64,000 nt of DNA from Arthrobacter russicus (GTDB lineage Bacteria; Actinomycetota; Actinomycetes; Actinomycetales; Micrococcaceae), in assembly GCF_031454135.1 (NCBI RefSeq), contig NZ_JAVDQF010000001.1:744001-808000 (forward strand), read 5' to 3'. The position numbers and the translations under genes were made by a program. Under the pieces are notes generated by a model. It saw only the letters and a list, made by a program, of their open reading frames with translations, ran no database searches and had not been told where the DNA came from. The first letter of the stretch is position 1; each line of letters starts with the position of its first letter. Shown here piece after piece: positions 44,201 to 53,304 of the stretch.

Positions 44201-45140
44201 GGGCGCCACCCCGAAGACCACGGCGCCGAAGGCGACGCCGGCCCGCGCGGAAGTTGCTGCGGCGCCGCCTCTGGTGCAGGAACTCAACGGGCTGCACAGC
44301 TGGTCGGTCGGCACCATCGAACGCTCGGTGAGCCGATCAGTGAACGGCCACGCGGTGACTGGTTATCCCGCCTTGGTGGACCAGGGCAGCGCTGCCGGGT
44401 TGCGGGTTTTCCAGACCGAAGACGAGGCCTTGGCGGCGCACCGCGGCGGAGTGATCCGCCTGCTCGCCCTGCGGATGCCGTCGCCGGACCGGTATGTGCT
44501 GGACCATTTGAGCAATGCGGAGAAATTGACTTTCAGCCAGAATCCGCACGGCCAGGTCAGCGAGCTCATTGCAGACTGCACGCTCGCTGCGATCGACAAG
44601 CTGGTGCCGCCGGAGTTGCCGTTCAGCGAGCCGGAGTTCGAAGCCCGTTACGAAGCCAGCCGGGCCGATCTGATCGATACCGTATTCGTGGTGGTCGCCG
44701 TCGTCGAACGGGTGTTGGCCAGTACCCGTCGGATCGAAAAGCAGCTCAAGGGCAGTACCAGCTTGGCCCTGATCAGCGCGCTCAACGACATCCGCGCGCA
44801 GCTGGACGGTCTGGTCTACCCGGGGTTCGTCGCCCGCACCGGATATGCCCAATTGAGCCAGCTCCCCCGGTATCTGGCCGCGATCGAGAAACGCTTGGAA
44901 AAGCTGCCCAGCTCGGTGCAACGCGATGGGCTCAGCATGGCTGCGGTGCAGACTTTGGAGGACGAGTACGACGACGCAGTAGCGGCTTTGGCCGCCGGGC
45001 GTGCGGTTCCGCCGGCCTTGCGCCGGATCCGCTGGATGCTCGAGGAACTGCGCGTCTCACTCTTCGCGGTAGAACTGGGCACCGCCTACACGGTGTCCGA
45101 AAAACGGATCCGGCAGGCCTTGGCGAAAGCTTTGGCCTAG
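41265..45140 (+). CDS. hrpA: ATP-dependent RNA helicase HrpA
   Basis: 1,291 residues. DEAH-box motifs are in order: GETGSGKTTQIP at about 31-42, DEAH at about 139-142, SAT at about 168-170 and QRAGRCGRV at about 347-355. The HA2 and OB domains and a long C-terminal DUF3418 region follow, matching full-length actinobacterial HrpA. It unwinds RNA, for example during mRNA processing. Its codon use, rich in TTG and GAA, is unlike the mobile region on the left and marks native chromosome. Confidence 0.93.
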   Translation: MSLTITYPPELPVSARREELMAAIRDHQVVIIAGETGSGKTTQIPKMCLELGLAGTDRDGRPRLIGHTQPRRLAARTVAERIAAELDVKLGEEVGFQVRFTGEVSRQTKIKVMTDGILLAEIQRDKLLRKYSTLIIDEAHERSLNIDFILGYLKQILPKRPDLKIIITSATIDPERFAKHFADARGPAPVEEVSGRTYPVEIRYRPLDAPKGEAEPDEADPDSEDRDPLDAVCDAVEELSGEAPGDVLVFFSGEREIRDAAEALRGRFAHHPRLREAEILPLFARLSLAEQHAVFSTGSRRRIVLATNVAETSLTVPGIKYVVDTGTARISRYSHRTKVQRLPIERISQASANQRAGRCGRVSDGICIRLYSEADFESRSEFTDPEILRTNLAAVILQMTAVGVAKGPKDVADFPFVEPPDSRAIADGVALLRELGALTAEGAISPVGRQLAQLPVDPRLGRMIVEAGRRGCAREVMILAAALTIQDPRERPTEKRQSADEKHKRFADENSDFTGFLNLWRYLQDKQQELSSTAFRRLCKAEFINYLRVREWQDLFAQLRQLAKPLQITLAAGQVDPVGLHIPVHQSLLAGMLSHIGLFDERKREYSGARGTRFAIFPGSALFKKSPDWVMSAELVETSRLWARVNARIDPLWAEEIAPGLLKRSYSEPHWSKRSGSVMAFEKVTLFGLPIVAQRRINYGRIDAPLSRELFIRHALVEGDWRTQHKFFHRNQAVLAEVEELETRMRRRDLRVDDEALFEFYDARVGVDVVSERHFDKWWKTARQENPALLDFDPGVVMAEAAELDETAYPKIWQQSGFELPLSYEFQPSSPGTAINESDGVTVSVPVLFLNQLDEAPFQWQIPGLRAELVTALIKSLPKAVRKNFVPAPDVARQAAAALAADFDPQHDQLEASLELVLRRLRGHVIPPGSWNWAAVPAHVRMSFQVVDAQGRIIDEGKDLAALQESLAGATRRAIAESLGATPKTTAPKATPARAEVAAAPPLVQELNGLHSWSVGTIERSVSRSVNGHAVTGYPALVDQGSAAGLRVFQTEDEALAAHRGGVIRLLALRMPSPDRYVLDHLSNAEKLTFSQNPHGQVSELIADCTLAAIDKLVPPELPFSEPEFEARYEASRADLIDTVFVVVAVVERVLASTRRIEKQLKGSTSLALISALNDIRAQLDGLVYPGFVARTGYAQLSQLPRYLAAIEKRLEKLPSSVQRDGLSMAAVQTLEDEYDDAVAALAAGRAVPPALRRIRWMLEELRVSLFAVELGTAYTVSEKRIRQALAKALA

Positions 45141-45181
45141 CCCTGGTCCGGTCCGCCGGCTGGAACCGGGCCGGCGGCGGA

Positions 45182-45610
45182 TCAGCGTTCCGGTACCGAA
45201 CCGCCGTGGCCGGCGGCCCGCAGGGCCACCCGGATTTTCTCCGCATTCTGATCCAGGCGGGCCGGATCCGGGCTGTTGTCCACGGTGCCGAAGTCGTAAT
45301 CCGCCATGGAATTGACCGGCCACACGTGCAGGTGCAGGTGTTCCACTTCGAACCCGACGATGGTCAAGCCGGCCCGGGCCGAACCGAAAGCCGCTACTTG
45401 GGCCTGCCCGATCGCTTGCGCCACCGCGGTCAGTTTCTGCAGCAGCTCCGGGTCGGCGTCGGTCCACCGGTCGACCTCCTGGCGCGGCACCACCAGGGTA
45501 TGCCCGTCAGTGAGCGGGCCGATGGTCAAAAACGCCACCACCTCAGGGTCGCTCCAGACGAAGCGACCCGGGATCTCACCGGCGATGATTTTGCTGAAAA
45601 GCGTTGCCAT
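45182..45610 (-). CDS. HIT-family nucleotide-binding protein
   Basis: 142 residues. The histidine triad is seen as HLHLHVWP at about 94-101, and an upstream block with GHTLVVPRQE completes the fold. HIT proteins hydrolyse or transfer nucleotidyl groups (for example adenosine phosphoramidates). It is separated from hrpA by a short convergent gap and by 16 bases from the alcohol dehydrogenase upstream. Confidence 0.9.
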   Translation of the reverse strand: MATLFSKIIAGEIPGRFVWSDPEVVAFLTIGPLTDGHTLVVPRQEVDRWTDADPELLQKLTAVAQAIGQAQVAAFGSARAGLTIVGFEVEHLHLHVWPVNSMADYDFGTVDNSPDPARLDQNAEKIRVALRAAGHGGSVPER

Positions 45611-45626
45611 ATCCAGTCCTTAGGGT

Positions 45627-46676
45627 TCAGAGAGTTGCCGTATCGAGGACGAAGCGGTATTTCACATCTCCGGCGACCATCCGTTCGTAGGCCGCGTTGA
45701 GGTCTTCGGCGTCCACCATCTCGATGTCCGAGGCCACACCGTGCTCGGCGCAGAAATCGAGCATTTCCTGGGTTTCCGCGATGCCGCCGATCATCGAGCC
45801 GCCGTAGGCCAGCCGGCGTCGGATCAGCGCCCCCGGCGAAACCGGCGGCATGGGCTTTTCCGGCATGCCGAGCTGCACGATGGCGCCGTCGCGCTTGAGC
45901 GTCTTCAAATAGGTGTTGATGTCGTGCTCGGCGGCGACCGTGTCGATGATCAGGTTGAGCGAATTCCGCGCACCCTTCATTTGCTCCGGGTCCTTCGACA
46001 CCACCACGTGGTCGGCGCCCAGTTCGTGCGCGGCTTCGGCTTTGGCCGGGCTGGTGGTGAACACCGTGACCTCGGCACCCATCGCCTTGGCGAGTTTGAC
46101 CGCCATGTGGCCCAGGCCGCCCAGGCCGACGACGCCGACGGTGTCGCCCTCCTCCACCCCGAAATAGCGCAGCGGCGAGTAGGTGGTGATCCCGGCGCAC
46201 AGCAACGGGGCCGCGGCGGCCTTGGCCAAGCCGGCCGGAATCCGGACTACGTAGTTCTCATCGACGACGACCGAGCTGGCATAGCCGCCCTGGGTGATCG
46301 CGTCGCCGTTGCGCTTGTCCACGGCACCGTAGGTGCCCACCATGCCGACTTCGCAGTACTGCTCGAAGCCCTCCTGGCAGGATTCGCATTCCCGGCAGGA
46401 ATCCACCATGCAGCCGACCCCGACGGCGTCTCCGATGCCGAATTCGGTGACTTCCGAACCCACCCGGGCCACGGTGCCGACGATCTCGTGCCCGGGTACC
46501 AGCGGCCAGTGCTGATTGCCCCATTCGCCGCGGACCGAGTGCACGTCCGAGTGGCAGAGGCCGCAGAATTCGATGTCGATCTCAACGTCGTGGGCGCCGG
46601 GTTCACGCCGATCGATCGTGGTCGGCTCCAGGCCGGTGGAAGCGGACATTGCGGCATAAGCTTTAGCGACAGTCAT
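45627..46676 (-). CDS. NAD(P)-dependent zinc alcohol dehydrogenase
   Basis: 349 residues, medium-chain dehydrogenase. Catalytic zinc ligands lie in CGLCHSD and GHEIVG; the structural-zinc cysteines are in MVDSCRECESCQEGFEQYC; and the Rossmann motif is GLGGLGH at about 184-190. The pattern resembles cinnamyl-alcohol/aldehyde reductases such as YahK, which reduce various aldehydes with NADPH. Probably transcribed with the HIT gene. Confidence 0.9.
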   Translation of the reverse strand: MTVAKAYAAMSASTGLEPTTIDRREPGAHDVEIDIEFCGLCHSDVHSVRGEWGNQHWPLVPGHEIVGTVARVGSEVTEFGIGDAVGVGCMVDSCRECESCQEGFEQYCEVGMVGTYGAVDKRNGDAITQGGYASSVVVDENYVVRIPAGLAKAAAAPLLCAGITTYSPLRYFGVEEGDTVGVVGLGGLGHMAVKLAKAMGAEVTVFTTSPAKAEAAHELGADHVVVSKDPEQMKGARNSLNLIIDTVAAEHDINTYLKTLKRDGAIVQLGMPEKPMPPVSPGALIRRRLAYGGSMIGGIAETQEMLDFCAEHGVASDIEMVDAEDLNAAYERMVAGDVKYRFVLDTATL

Positions 46677-46718
46677 GGAACCAGCGTAATGGTTGTTCCT
46701 GGCCGGCCGGTCACCGGT

Positions 46719-47549
46719 TCAGCCGGTCGCCACCGGCAGCTCCGGATGCTGCGACCAGGCAGACCAGGAACCCGGGAACAACGCCGCCCGAATCCCGGCG
46801 ATTTCCAATGCCGCTACTTGGTGCGCCGCGGTCACTCCGGATCCGCAGTATGCGGCGACCTCGGCTCCGGGAACCGCACCGAGCGCGGCGAAATCCGCAG
46901 CCAATTCCGCAGCCGGCCGGAACTTTTGGGCCGCGTCCAGATTTTCCGCAGTGGGCCAGCTCCGCGCTCCCGGGATGTGCCCGGCCCGCGGGTCCACCGG
47001 CTCGGTTTCGCCCCGGTAGCGTTCCCCCGCGCGAGCGTCCAAGAGAACGCCGTGTTCGGACCACCCGGCAACCTGTTCGAGCGAAACCACCGGCATCCGG
47101 CCGAACTCCAGGCTCACCGTGCCCGGCGGATTCCGGATCTCGCCGGCTTCGGTCGGTAGGCCGGCTGCCCGCCAAGCAGCCAAACCGCCGTCGAGCAGTC
47201 GTACCGACTCGAAGCCGGCGTGCCGCAACAACCACCACAGTCTGGCCGCTGCGAGGTTGCCTGAATCGTCATAGCCGACCACCAGATCAGCATCGTTGAT
47301 TCCCCAGCGGCGTGCCGAGGCTTGGAAATCCGCAATCGAGGGCAAGGGGTGCCGGCCCTCCTGCGGCAGGCCGGCACCGGCCAGTTCGGTCGCCAGCGAA
47401 ACATATACCGCTCCCGGAATATGGGATTCGAGGTAGTGTTCGCGGCCGTTCGGATCACCCAGTGCCCAACGCACGTCGAGCAGTACCGTGCGCTGGCCGG
47501 ATTCAGCTCGTTGCCGCACTTCCGCCACATCGATCAGAGTCTTTGCCAT
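46719..47549 (-). CDS. sseA: Thiosulfate/3-mercaptopyruvate sulfurtransferase
   Basis: 276 residues, two rhodanese domains. The active cysteine is in CGSGVTA at about 236-242, typical of 3-mercaptopyruvate/thiosulfate sulfurtransferases. It transfers sulfur to cyanide or thiols as persulfide. It is divergent from the Cds1-like PLP enzyme, which could release hydrogen sulfide, so the two may form a sulfur module (inference). Confidence 0.9.
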   Translation of the reverse strand: MAKTLIDVAEVRQRAESGQRTVLLDVRWALGDPNGREHYLESHIPGAVYVSLATELAGAGLPQEGRHPLPSIADFQASARRWGINDADLVVGYDDSGNLAAARLWWLLRHAGFESVRLLDGGLAAWRAAGLPTEAGEIRNPPGTVSLEFGRMPVVSLEQVAGWSEHGVLLDARAGERYRGETEPVDPRAGHIPGARSWPTAENLDAAQKFRPAAELAADFAALGAVPGAEVAAYCGSGVTAAHQVAALEIAGIRAALFPGSWSAWSQHPELPVATG

Positions 47550-47599
47550 GCCCCCAGGTTAGGCCATCTTCCGGCAACCGGCTCAAGTAAGCTCGAGAT

Positions 47600-48691
47600 G
47601 TGGATTTCACCTCTTGCACCCCTGCCCGGCGTTGGGCCGATGAAGCGATCCGACGCATCGAAGCCGAGAACAACCGTTCCGCCGATACCCACCTCTATGC
47701 GGTCCCGTTGCCGGAAGAGTGGGGCGTCCAGCTCTACCTCAAGGACGAATCGACCCACCGTTCCGGCAGCCTGAAACACCGCCTGGCCCGGTCCTTGTTC
47801 CTCTTCGGGCTGGTCAATGGCTGGATCGCCGAAGGGACCACGATCGTCGAGGCGTCCTCCGGCAGTACTGCGGTTTCCGAAGCGTATTTCGCCCGGCTGC
47901 TCGGCCTGCCGTTCATCGCGGTGATGCCACGGAGCACCAGTGCGGAGAAAATCGCCTTGATCGAGCAGTACGGCGGGCGCTGCCATTTCGTGGACAGCTC
48001 GGCAGAGGTCTATGCGGTCGCCGCCGATCTGGCTGCCCGGAACCACGGCCATTACATGGACCAGTTCACCTATGCCGAGCGCGCCACCGACTGGCGTGGC
48101 AACAACAACATCGCGGAATCGATCTTCGAGCAATTGGCCTTGGAAGAATACCCGATCCCGCGCTGGATCGTGGTCGGCGCCGGAACCGGCGGCACCAGTG
48201 CCACGATCGGGCGCTATTTGCGTTACCACTCGCATCCGACCCAGCTGGCCGTCGTCGATCCGGAGAACTCCGCCTTCTACCCGGGCTGGCGGGACGGATT
48301 GAGTGATTTCGAAACCGGTCAGGCCTCTCGGATCGAAGGCATCGGCCGGCCGCGGATGGAACCCAGCTTCGTGCCCAGTGTGATCGACGAGATGATCCAA
48401 GTACCGGATTCTGCTTCGGTCGCCGCGATGCGCCAGGTGCAGGATTTGGCCGGATTGCAGGCCGGCCCGTCCACCGGCACGAACCTCTGGGGCGTCTGGC
48501 AGTTGATCGCTGCGATGATTGCCGACGGCGAACGGGGCAGCGTGGTCTCGCTGCTCTGCGATGGGGCGGAACGCTATCAGGCCAGTTACTACAATGATTC
48601 CTGGCTCAGCGAAAAGGGCCTCGACCCGGCACCGTACCGCGCCGTGATCGAGGACTTTTTCCGCACCGGACGTTGGCCCGGCGCCGAATAA
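47600..48691 (+). CDS. PLP-dependent cysteine synthase/desulfhydrase family protein (Cds1-like)
   Basis: 363 residues from a GTG. Fold-type II PLP enzyme: SLKHR carries the expected Schiff-base lysine, SSGSTA is the asparagine/serine loop, and GTGGT is the phosphate cup. The size and the block [15 protein letters not shown] resemble mycobacterial Cds1, an L-cysteine desulfhydrase that makes hydrogen sulfide. Biosynthetic cysteine synthase activity cannot be excluded. Confidence 0.82.
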   Translation: MDFTSCTPARRWADEAIRRIEAENNRSADTHLYAVPLPEEWGVQLYLKDESTHRSGSLKHRLARSLFLFGLVNGWIAEGTTIVEASSGSTAVSEAYFARLLGLPFIAVMPRSTSAEKIALIEQYGGRCHFVDSSAEVYAVAADLAARNHGHYMDQFTYAERATDWRGNNNIAESIFEQLALEEYPIPRWIVVGAGTGGTSATIGRYLRYHSHPTQLAVVDPENSAFYPGWRDGLSDFETGQASRIEGIGRPRMEPSFVPSVIDEMIQVPDSASVAAMRQVQDLAGLQAGPSTGTNLWGVWQLIAAMIADGERGSVVSLLCDGAERYQASYYNDSWLSEKGLDPAPYRAVIEDFFRTGRWPGAE

Positions 48692-48713
48692 CCCGCTTCG
48701 GGGCCGGCGTCGG

Positions 48714-49370
48714 TTAGATTTCCACGCTCTCGCGCACCGCCAGGTGCCGGAACTCGACTCCGTACCGGGCACCGAAGAGCGAAACCTGCCCCTCCACGAA
48801 CTGCAATCCGATCTCGGACAACAGCACGTCGTGGATCTGGAAGGCTTTCGGCGCCCGCACCGAGTTCACGAAATCCACCACCTCGGCGGTCTTCGACCAC
48901 GGGGCATGGATCGGTACCAGCAAGGTCTGCGCCTGAATGCCGTCCGGCACCGTGAAGGAATCCCCGGGGTGGAAGACGTCCCCATCGATCAGGTAGCCGA
49001 TATTGGCCACCGGCATGATCCGCGGATTGATCAAAGCATGCTGCCCGCCGAAGGTCCGCACCGAGAATCCGGCCAGTTCGAATTCCGTGTCCGGCAGGGC
49101 ATCCTGGATCCGGGCCGCTGATTCCGGCGCCCCGGTCCGCAACTGCCCGGCGACCACCGCCGGCGCAAACACTTGGAGCGCCGGATCCCGGGACAATGCG
49201 GCAAGGATTTCGGTCTGGTCGAAATGGTCGGCGTGTTCATGGGTGATCAGAATTGCCGCCGCCCCGTCGAGCGCCTCGGCCGCTTCGGAAAACGTCCCCG
49301 GGTCCAGCACCAGCGCCACTCCGGCTTTTTCCAGGCGGATGCAGGCATGAGTGAATTTGGTCAACAACAT
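48714..49370 (-). CDS. Metallo-beta-lactamase-fold hydrolase
   Basis: 218 residues. The metal-binding motif is HEHADHF at about 44-50, and further ligands lie in GDS and the histidines near the end. The size suggests a UlaG-like or small MBL hydrolase of unknown substrate. Convergent with the Cds1-like gene. Confidence 0.85.
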   Translation of the reverse strand: MLLTKFTHACIRLEKAGVALVLDPGTFSEAAEALDGAAAILITHEHADHFDQTEILAALSRDPALQVFAPAVVAGQLRTGAPESAARIQDALPDTEFELAGFSVRTFGGQHALINPRIMPVANIGYLIDGDVFHPGDSFTVPDGIQAQTLLVPIHAPWSKTAEVVDFVNSVRAPKAFQIHDVLLSEIGLQFVEGQVSLFGARYGVEFRHLAVRESVEI

Positions 49371-49470
49371 GGCAACAGACTACGCCTGCGGCGCAGCCGC
49401 CGCGACGCCGGAACACCTCGGGGACTGATAACCTTTAAGCCGGGGGAAGTTCGCTGAGCAGGAGGCAGAT

Positions 49471-49902
49471 GTGACCGAAACAAGCACACCGGTGAAAGAG
49501 CAACGGGTCACCAAACAACGGCTGGCGGTCAGCGCGGCTTTGGACGAACTGGATGATTTCGTCAGCACCCAGGAGCTGCACCGGATCCTGCAGGACCGCG
49601 GCATTTCGGTCTCCCTCGCCACCTCTTACCGGATTTTGCAATCCATGGCCGAAGACGGCGCCGTGGATGTGCTCCGCAACCCTGAAGGCGAAGCGGTCTA
49701 CCGGCGCTGTGCGGTCGCCGAACACCACCACCACCTGTTGTGCCGCAATTGCGGCAAAGCCGTGGAGATCGAGGCGCCGGTGGTGGAAAAATGGGCGGTC
49801 AAAATGGCCCAGGAAAACGGCTACACCGAGATCAACCACACCGTGGAGATCATTGGACTGTGCCCCGAATGCACGCTGCTGCGGCAGGCCGGACAACTCT
49901 GA
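49471..49902 (+). CDS. zur: Fur-family repressor, probably Zur
   Basis: 143 residues from a GTG. The winged helix lies at about 10-80. The Fur-family HHHH block is followed by CRNC, and CPEC near the end completes the structural zinc site. The zinc uptake operon lies about 0.6 kb away on the opposite strand, which favours zinc as the signal. Confidence 0.87.
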   Translation: MTETSTPVKEQRVTKQRLAVSAALDELDDFVSTQELHRILQDRGISVSLATSYRILQSMAEDGAVDVLRNPEGEAVYRRCAVAEHHHHLLCRNCGKAVEIEAPVVEKWAVKMAQENGYTEINHTVEIIGLCPECTLLRQAGQL

Positions 49903-49921
49903 TTCTGCTGCAGCCGGTGGT

Positions 49922-50422
49922 TCAGCGCCGCAGCAGATAGGGTCTGGCACTGCGCGTCCAGACCAGAATCAGCGCGGTCGCCGAGATCAGCAAGTCCGCC
50001 AGCGGAATGGACAGCGCCTGCACCGACCCGGCTTGCTGGAACGGATTGCTGCCTTCCGGCGCATAGGACATCCCGATCATCAGGGAAATCACCAGGAACC
50101 CGGCCAGAAGTGCCAGGAAATTGGCTCCGGCCAGCAGGCTCGAGACCCCGCGGACCCGGCGCCAACCGATGGCCGTGGCCACCGCCATCGCAGTCCACAG
50201 CCCAGCCGGCAGAACCGCCGGCAAAATCGCGAACAGGACAAGCGACCAAAACCAATCACCGGGGTCCAAGAAGCCGTCCGGAAGGTACAGCGGGAACAGC
50301 AGCCACAGCCAGAGCAGGGATTGCATCGCGCCGAGGGCCATCAGCAGCACCGCGGCCCGGACGGTTCCGGGCATCCGGTCCACGGCTCCCCCGGCACCGG
50401 GCGACGGTTCGATTGGCTCCAC
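49922..50422 (-). CDS. Hypothetical membrane protein
   Basis: 166 residues with four hydrophobic segments (about 23-45, 55-75, 90-115, 140-158). It is convergent with zur and 66 bases beyond the znuB gene. No family recognised. Confidence 0.65.
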   Translation of the reverse strand: MEPIEPSPGAGGAVDRMPGTVRAAVLLMALGAMQSLLWLWLLFPLYLPDGFLDPGDWFWSLVLFAILPAVLPAGLWTAMAVATAIGWRRVRGVSSLLAGANFLALLAGFLVISLMIGMSYAPEGSNPFQQAGSVQALSIPLADLLISATALILVWTRSARPYLLRR

Positions 50423-50487
50423 CAGTCGAGCCTATGCCGAGCTCAGCGGCATTGCCCCGGAACCGACGAACTCTGCCCGGAAGGTCC

Positions 50488-51366
50488 TCAGACCATGCGC
50501 CTGCGGGTAATCCCCCGGTTTCGCCGGCGCCGCGCGATCAAACGGCAGACCAGATAAATCGCGAAGGAAAGCGTCGTGACGTAAGGGCTGATCGGGATCC
50601 TGCCGCCCAGGGCGAGCATGATCCCGCCGACCGTCGCCCCCACGGCGAAGAGCACGCTGAGCAAAACCACGATGCGCGGCGATGTCGCCACCTGCATCGC
50701 CGCCGCCGCCGGCGTGATCAGCAAGGCGAGCACCAGGAGCGCGCCCACGATTTGGATCGACAAGGCGACCGAGATGCCCAACAGCACCATGAAACCGATC
50801 GACAGCGCCCGCACCGGCACACCCCGGGCCTGGGCGATGTCCGGATCCACACTGGCGAAAGTCAGTGGACGCCAGATCACCAGCAAGGCCAGGATCACCA
50901 GGACTGCTGCTCCGAGCAGCGCATTCAGCTGGGTCGCATCGACCGAAACGATCTGGCCGGTGAGCAGCCCGAACTTGTTCGCGGCGCGGCCTTGGTAGAG
51001 CGAGAGGAACAAGATGCCCAGGCCCAGGCCGAACGGCATCAGCACCCCGATGATCGAGTTGCGATCGCGCGCCCGCACCCCCATCAAGCCGAGGATCAAA
51101 GCCGCAGCCACCGAACCGACGAGCGAACCGCCGATCACGTCCACTCCGATCAGCAAGGCGAGGGCCGCGCCGGCGAAGGACAATTCCGCGATCCCGTGCA
51201 CCGCGAAAGCCAGGTCCCGCATCATCACGAAAGTGCCGATCAAGCCGCCGACCACACCGAGCACCGCGCCGGCCAACAGGGAATCCCGGAACAACGGCAA
51301 GAGCTCGCCGTAGTTGCTGAAATTGAAAATCTCGCCGAAGACCGCGAGCACGTCCTGCCAGTTCAT
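50488..51366 (-). CDS. znuB: Zinc ABC transporter permease
   Basis: 292 residues, about eight membrane helices, ABC-3 family. Overlaps the ATPase gene by ATGA. It forms the membrane channel for zinc (possibly manganese) import with the ATPase and binding protein upstream. Confidence 0.9.
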   Translation of the reverse strand: MNWQDVLAVFGEIFNFSNYGELLPLFRDSLLAGAVLGVVGGLIGTFVMMRDLAFAVHGIAELSFAGAALALLIGVDVIGGSLVGSVAAALILGLMGVRARDRNSIIGVLMPFGLGLGILFLSLYQGRAANKFGLLTGQIVSVDATQLNALLGAAVLVILALLVIWRPLTFASVDPDIAQARGVPVRALSIGFMVLLGISVALSIQIVGALLVLALLITPAAAAMQVATSPRIVVLLSVLFAVGATVGGIMLALGGRIPISPYVTTLSFAIYLVCRLIARRRRNRGITRRRMV

Positions 51367-52190
51367 ACCGGCTCCTCCGCGTCGTGCGCATGATCGTGCG
51401 TGGTGGCATCGGGTTGACCGACCACGACGATCCGGCCGTTGCTCCGGAAAACATCCACCGGCGTGCCGTAGAGGTCGCTGAGGACTTCCGAGGTCATCAC
51501 CTCGTCCGGAGTGCCGACCCGGAACCGGCCACCGGCCAGGTAGAGCACCCGGTCCACGTGTTCGATGATCGGGTTGATCTCATGGGTGACGAAGACGACC
51601 GCGGTTCCGGCCCGATGCGCTTGTTCGGCGACCAACGAACTCACCGCCCGTTGGTGCCGCAAATCGAGGGAAAGCAGCGGCTCGTCGCACAGCAGCAACG
51701 CCGGCTCGGTGGCCAGTGCCTGGGCCACCCGGAGCCGCTGTTGTTCGCCACCGGAAAGCAGGCCTACCGGAACATCGGCATATTCGGTCGCGCCGACTTT
51801 GCGCAGTAGATCGTCGACCCGGCGGCGGTACGCCTTCGCGCCCAACCGCACGCCCCAGTGGTCGCCGTCGATGCCCAAGCCGACCAGGTCCCGGGCCCGC
51901 AACGGGGTTTGCGCGGCAAACCCCTTCTGCTGCGGCACGTAGCCGATGGTTCGATTCCCGACGGTCTTGCCGCCGACGGCTTTGCCCGCCACTTCCAAGC
52001 TCCCGGAACTCAGTTTCTGCAGGCCGAGGAGCACCTTGAGGAAGCTCGTCTTGCCGCTGCCATTGGGGCCGAGCACGGCGAAGAATTCCCCGGGCTCGAT
52101 GGTCAAATCCAAATCCCGCCACAAGGTGCGCGCGCCGAAGCTCAAGGTGGCTCCGCGCAGGTTGAGGACACTCGACGGCACTGGGTTCAC
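51363..52190 (-). CDS. znuC: Zinc ABC transporter ATPase
   Basis: 275 residues. Walker A is GPNGSGKT at about 40-47, the signature is LSGGEQQR, and Walker B is LLLCDEP. The C-terminus has a His/Asp-rich tail (THDHAHDAEE) that may bind metal. Middle gene of znuA-znuC-znuB. Confidence 0.92.
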   Translation of the reverse strand: MNPVPSSVLNLRGATLSFGARTLWRDLDLTIEPGEFFAVLGPNGSGKTSFLKVLLGLQKLSSGSLEVAGKAVGGKTVGNRTIGYVPQQKGFAAQTPLRARDLVGLGIDGDHWGVRLGAKAYRRRVDDLLRKVGATEYADVPVGLLSGGEQQRLRVAQALATEPALLLCDEPLLSLDLRHQRAVSSLVAEQAHRAGTAVVFVTHEINPIIEHVDRVLYLAGGRFRVGTPDEVMTSEVLSDLYGTPVDVFRSNGRIVVVGQPDATTHDHAHDAEEPV

Positions 52191-52223
52191 GCTTTCATCC
52201 GAACGGTCTGGCTTCAGGTGGTC

Positions 52224-53174
52224 TTACTTCAAGGCATCGGCGATGTGGTTCGCATTCTGCGTCATCCATCCCAGGTAATCTTGGCCCTCCGGCAGCGTTT
52301 CCGAGAAATTGACCACTGGCACTCCCGCCGCCTCCGCGGCCTTTTTCAGCGACTCGGTCTGCGGCCCCTCGGTCTGATCGTTGTAGGCCAGGAATCTCAC
52401 GCTCTTGGAACTGAGCAGGTCGCTCGCCGCCTTGAGCACCGCAGGCGGCACATCGGAACCTTCTTCGATGGCATGGCTGTACTCCTCCGGGGTTTTGTTC
52501 ACCAGTCCGGCGCTCTGCAGCATCCACAGCGGAACCGGCTCGGTGATCGCCACCGGCTGCCCCTCGGAGCCGGACTTCACCCCGGCCAAGACGGTTTCGA
52601 TCTGCGCCACCGAGGCTTTGAACTTTTCCGCATTCGCGGTGAATTCGGCCGCGTTAGCGGTATCGATCCCACCGAGTTTCTGGGCGATCCGGTCGGCGAG
52701 TTTGCTCACCGACGGCAAGGAGTACCAGACGTGCTCGTTGAAATCCTCGGAATTCGCAGCGGTCTTCAACCCGGAAAGTTCCACGACGTCGATGAGTTTG
52801 CCCGGGTCGGCGCCCTCGGCCAACTTGCTGAAGAAGTCGTCGTAGCCGCCGCCGTTTTCGATCAGCAGGGCGGCTTTGCTCACCGCCAGCTTGTCCTGCG
52901 CAGTGGTCTCATAGGAGTGCGGATCCTGGCTGGCATTGGCGATGATCGAGGTGACCTTGACCCGGTCCCCACCGATCTTCGACACGATGTCGCCGTAGAC
53001 GTTGGTCACCGCGACCACCTCGATGCGCTGTGTCCCGGAGCTGCCTCCGGAGGCCTGCGGGGATCCGCTCGAACCGCCGCAGGCGGCCAAGCCGAGGGCC
53101 AAGCCAGCGGCGGCGAGCGCAGTGAGCGCGGCCCGCGCCGGACGGACGGACGAGGGGCTTGGCAAACGCCGCAT
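52224..53174 (-). CDS. znuA: Zinc-binding lipoprotein of the ABC transporter
   Basis: 316 residues from ATG 53174 with GAGGT five bases upstream. The lipobox is LAAC at about residue 32. Metal-site residues are visible in DPHSYE and EHVWY. It captures zinc outside the membrane. The first gene of the operon; a Zur-like box lies upstream. Confidence 0.9.
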   Translation of the reverse strand: MRRLPSPSSVRPARAALTALAAAGLALGLAACGGSSGSPQASGGSSGTQRIEVVAVTNVYGDIVSKIGGDRVKVTSIIANASQDPHSYETTAQDKLAVSKAALLIENGGGYDDFFSKLAEGADPGKLIDVVELSGLKTAANSEDFNEHVWYSLPSVSKLADRIAQKLGGIDTANAAEFTANAEKFKASVAQIETVLAGVKSGSEGQPVAITEPVPLWMLQSAGLVNKTPEEYSHAIEEGSDVPPAVLKAASDLLSSKSVRFLAYNDQTEGPQTESLKKAAEAAGVPVVNFSETLPEGQDYLGWMTQNANHIADALK

Positions 53175-53222
53175 GATGACCTCAGTTTCCTCAGCTGTGT
53201 TTCGCTGGAATCGACCAGCTAT

Positions 53223-53237
53223 CGAGAACGATGTGCA
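53223..53237. promoter_or_regulatory. Candidate Zur box upstream of znuA
   Basis: CGAGAACGATGTGCA matches 11 of 15 positions of the actinobacterial Zur consensus (TGAAAACGATTTTCA). It sits about 50 bases before the znuA start, where a repressor would block transcription. A visual match only. Confidence 0.45.
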
Positions 53238-53304
53238 ATAAGCACGTTCTCCAGCATAAGCCAACCAGGAATCATTCGCATAAACGAGGGATCGGACAAC
53301 CCGC

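Noticed and set aside
41405-45700. Very long open frame overlapping hrpA in another phase
   Set aside because: High GC removes stop codons; sequence is Arg/Gly/Pro-rich and lacks motifs, while hrpA in the correct frame has all helicase motifs.
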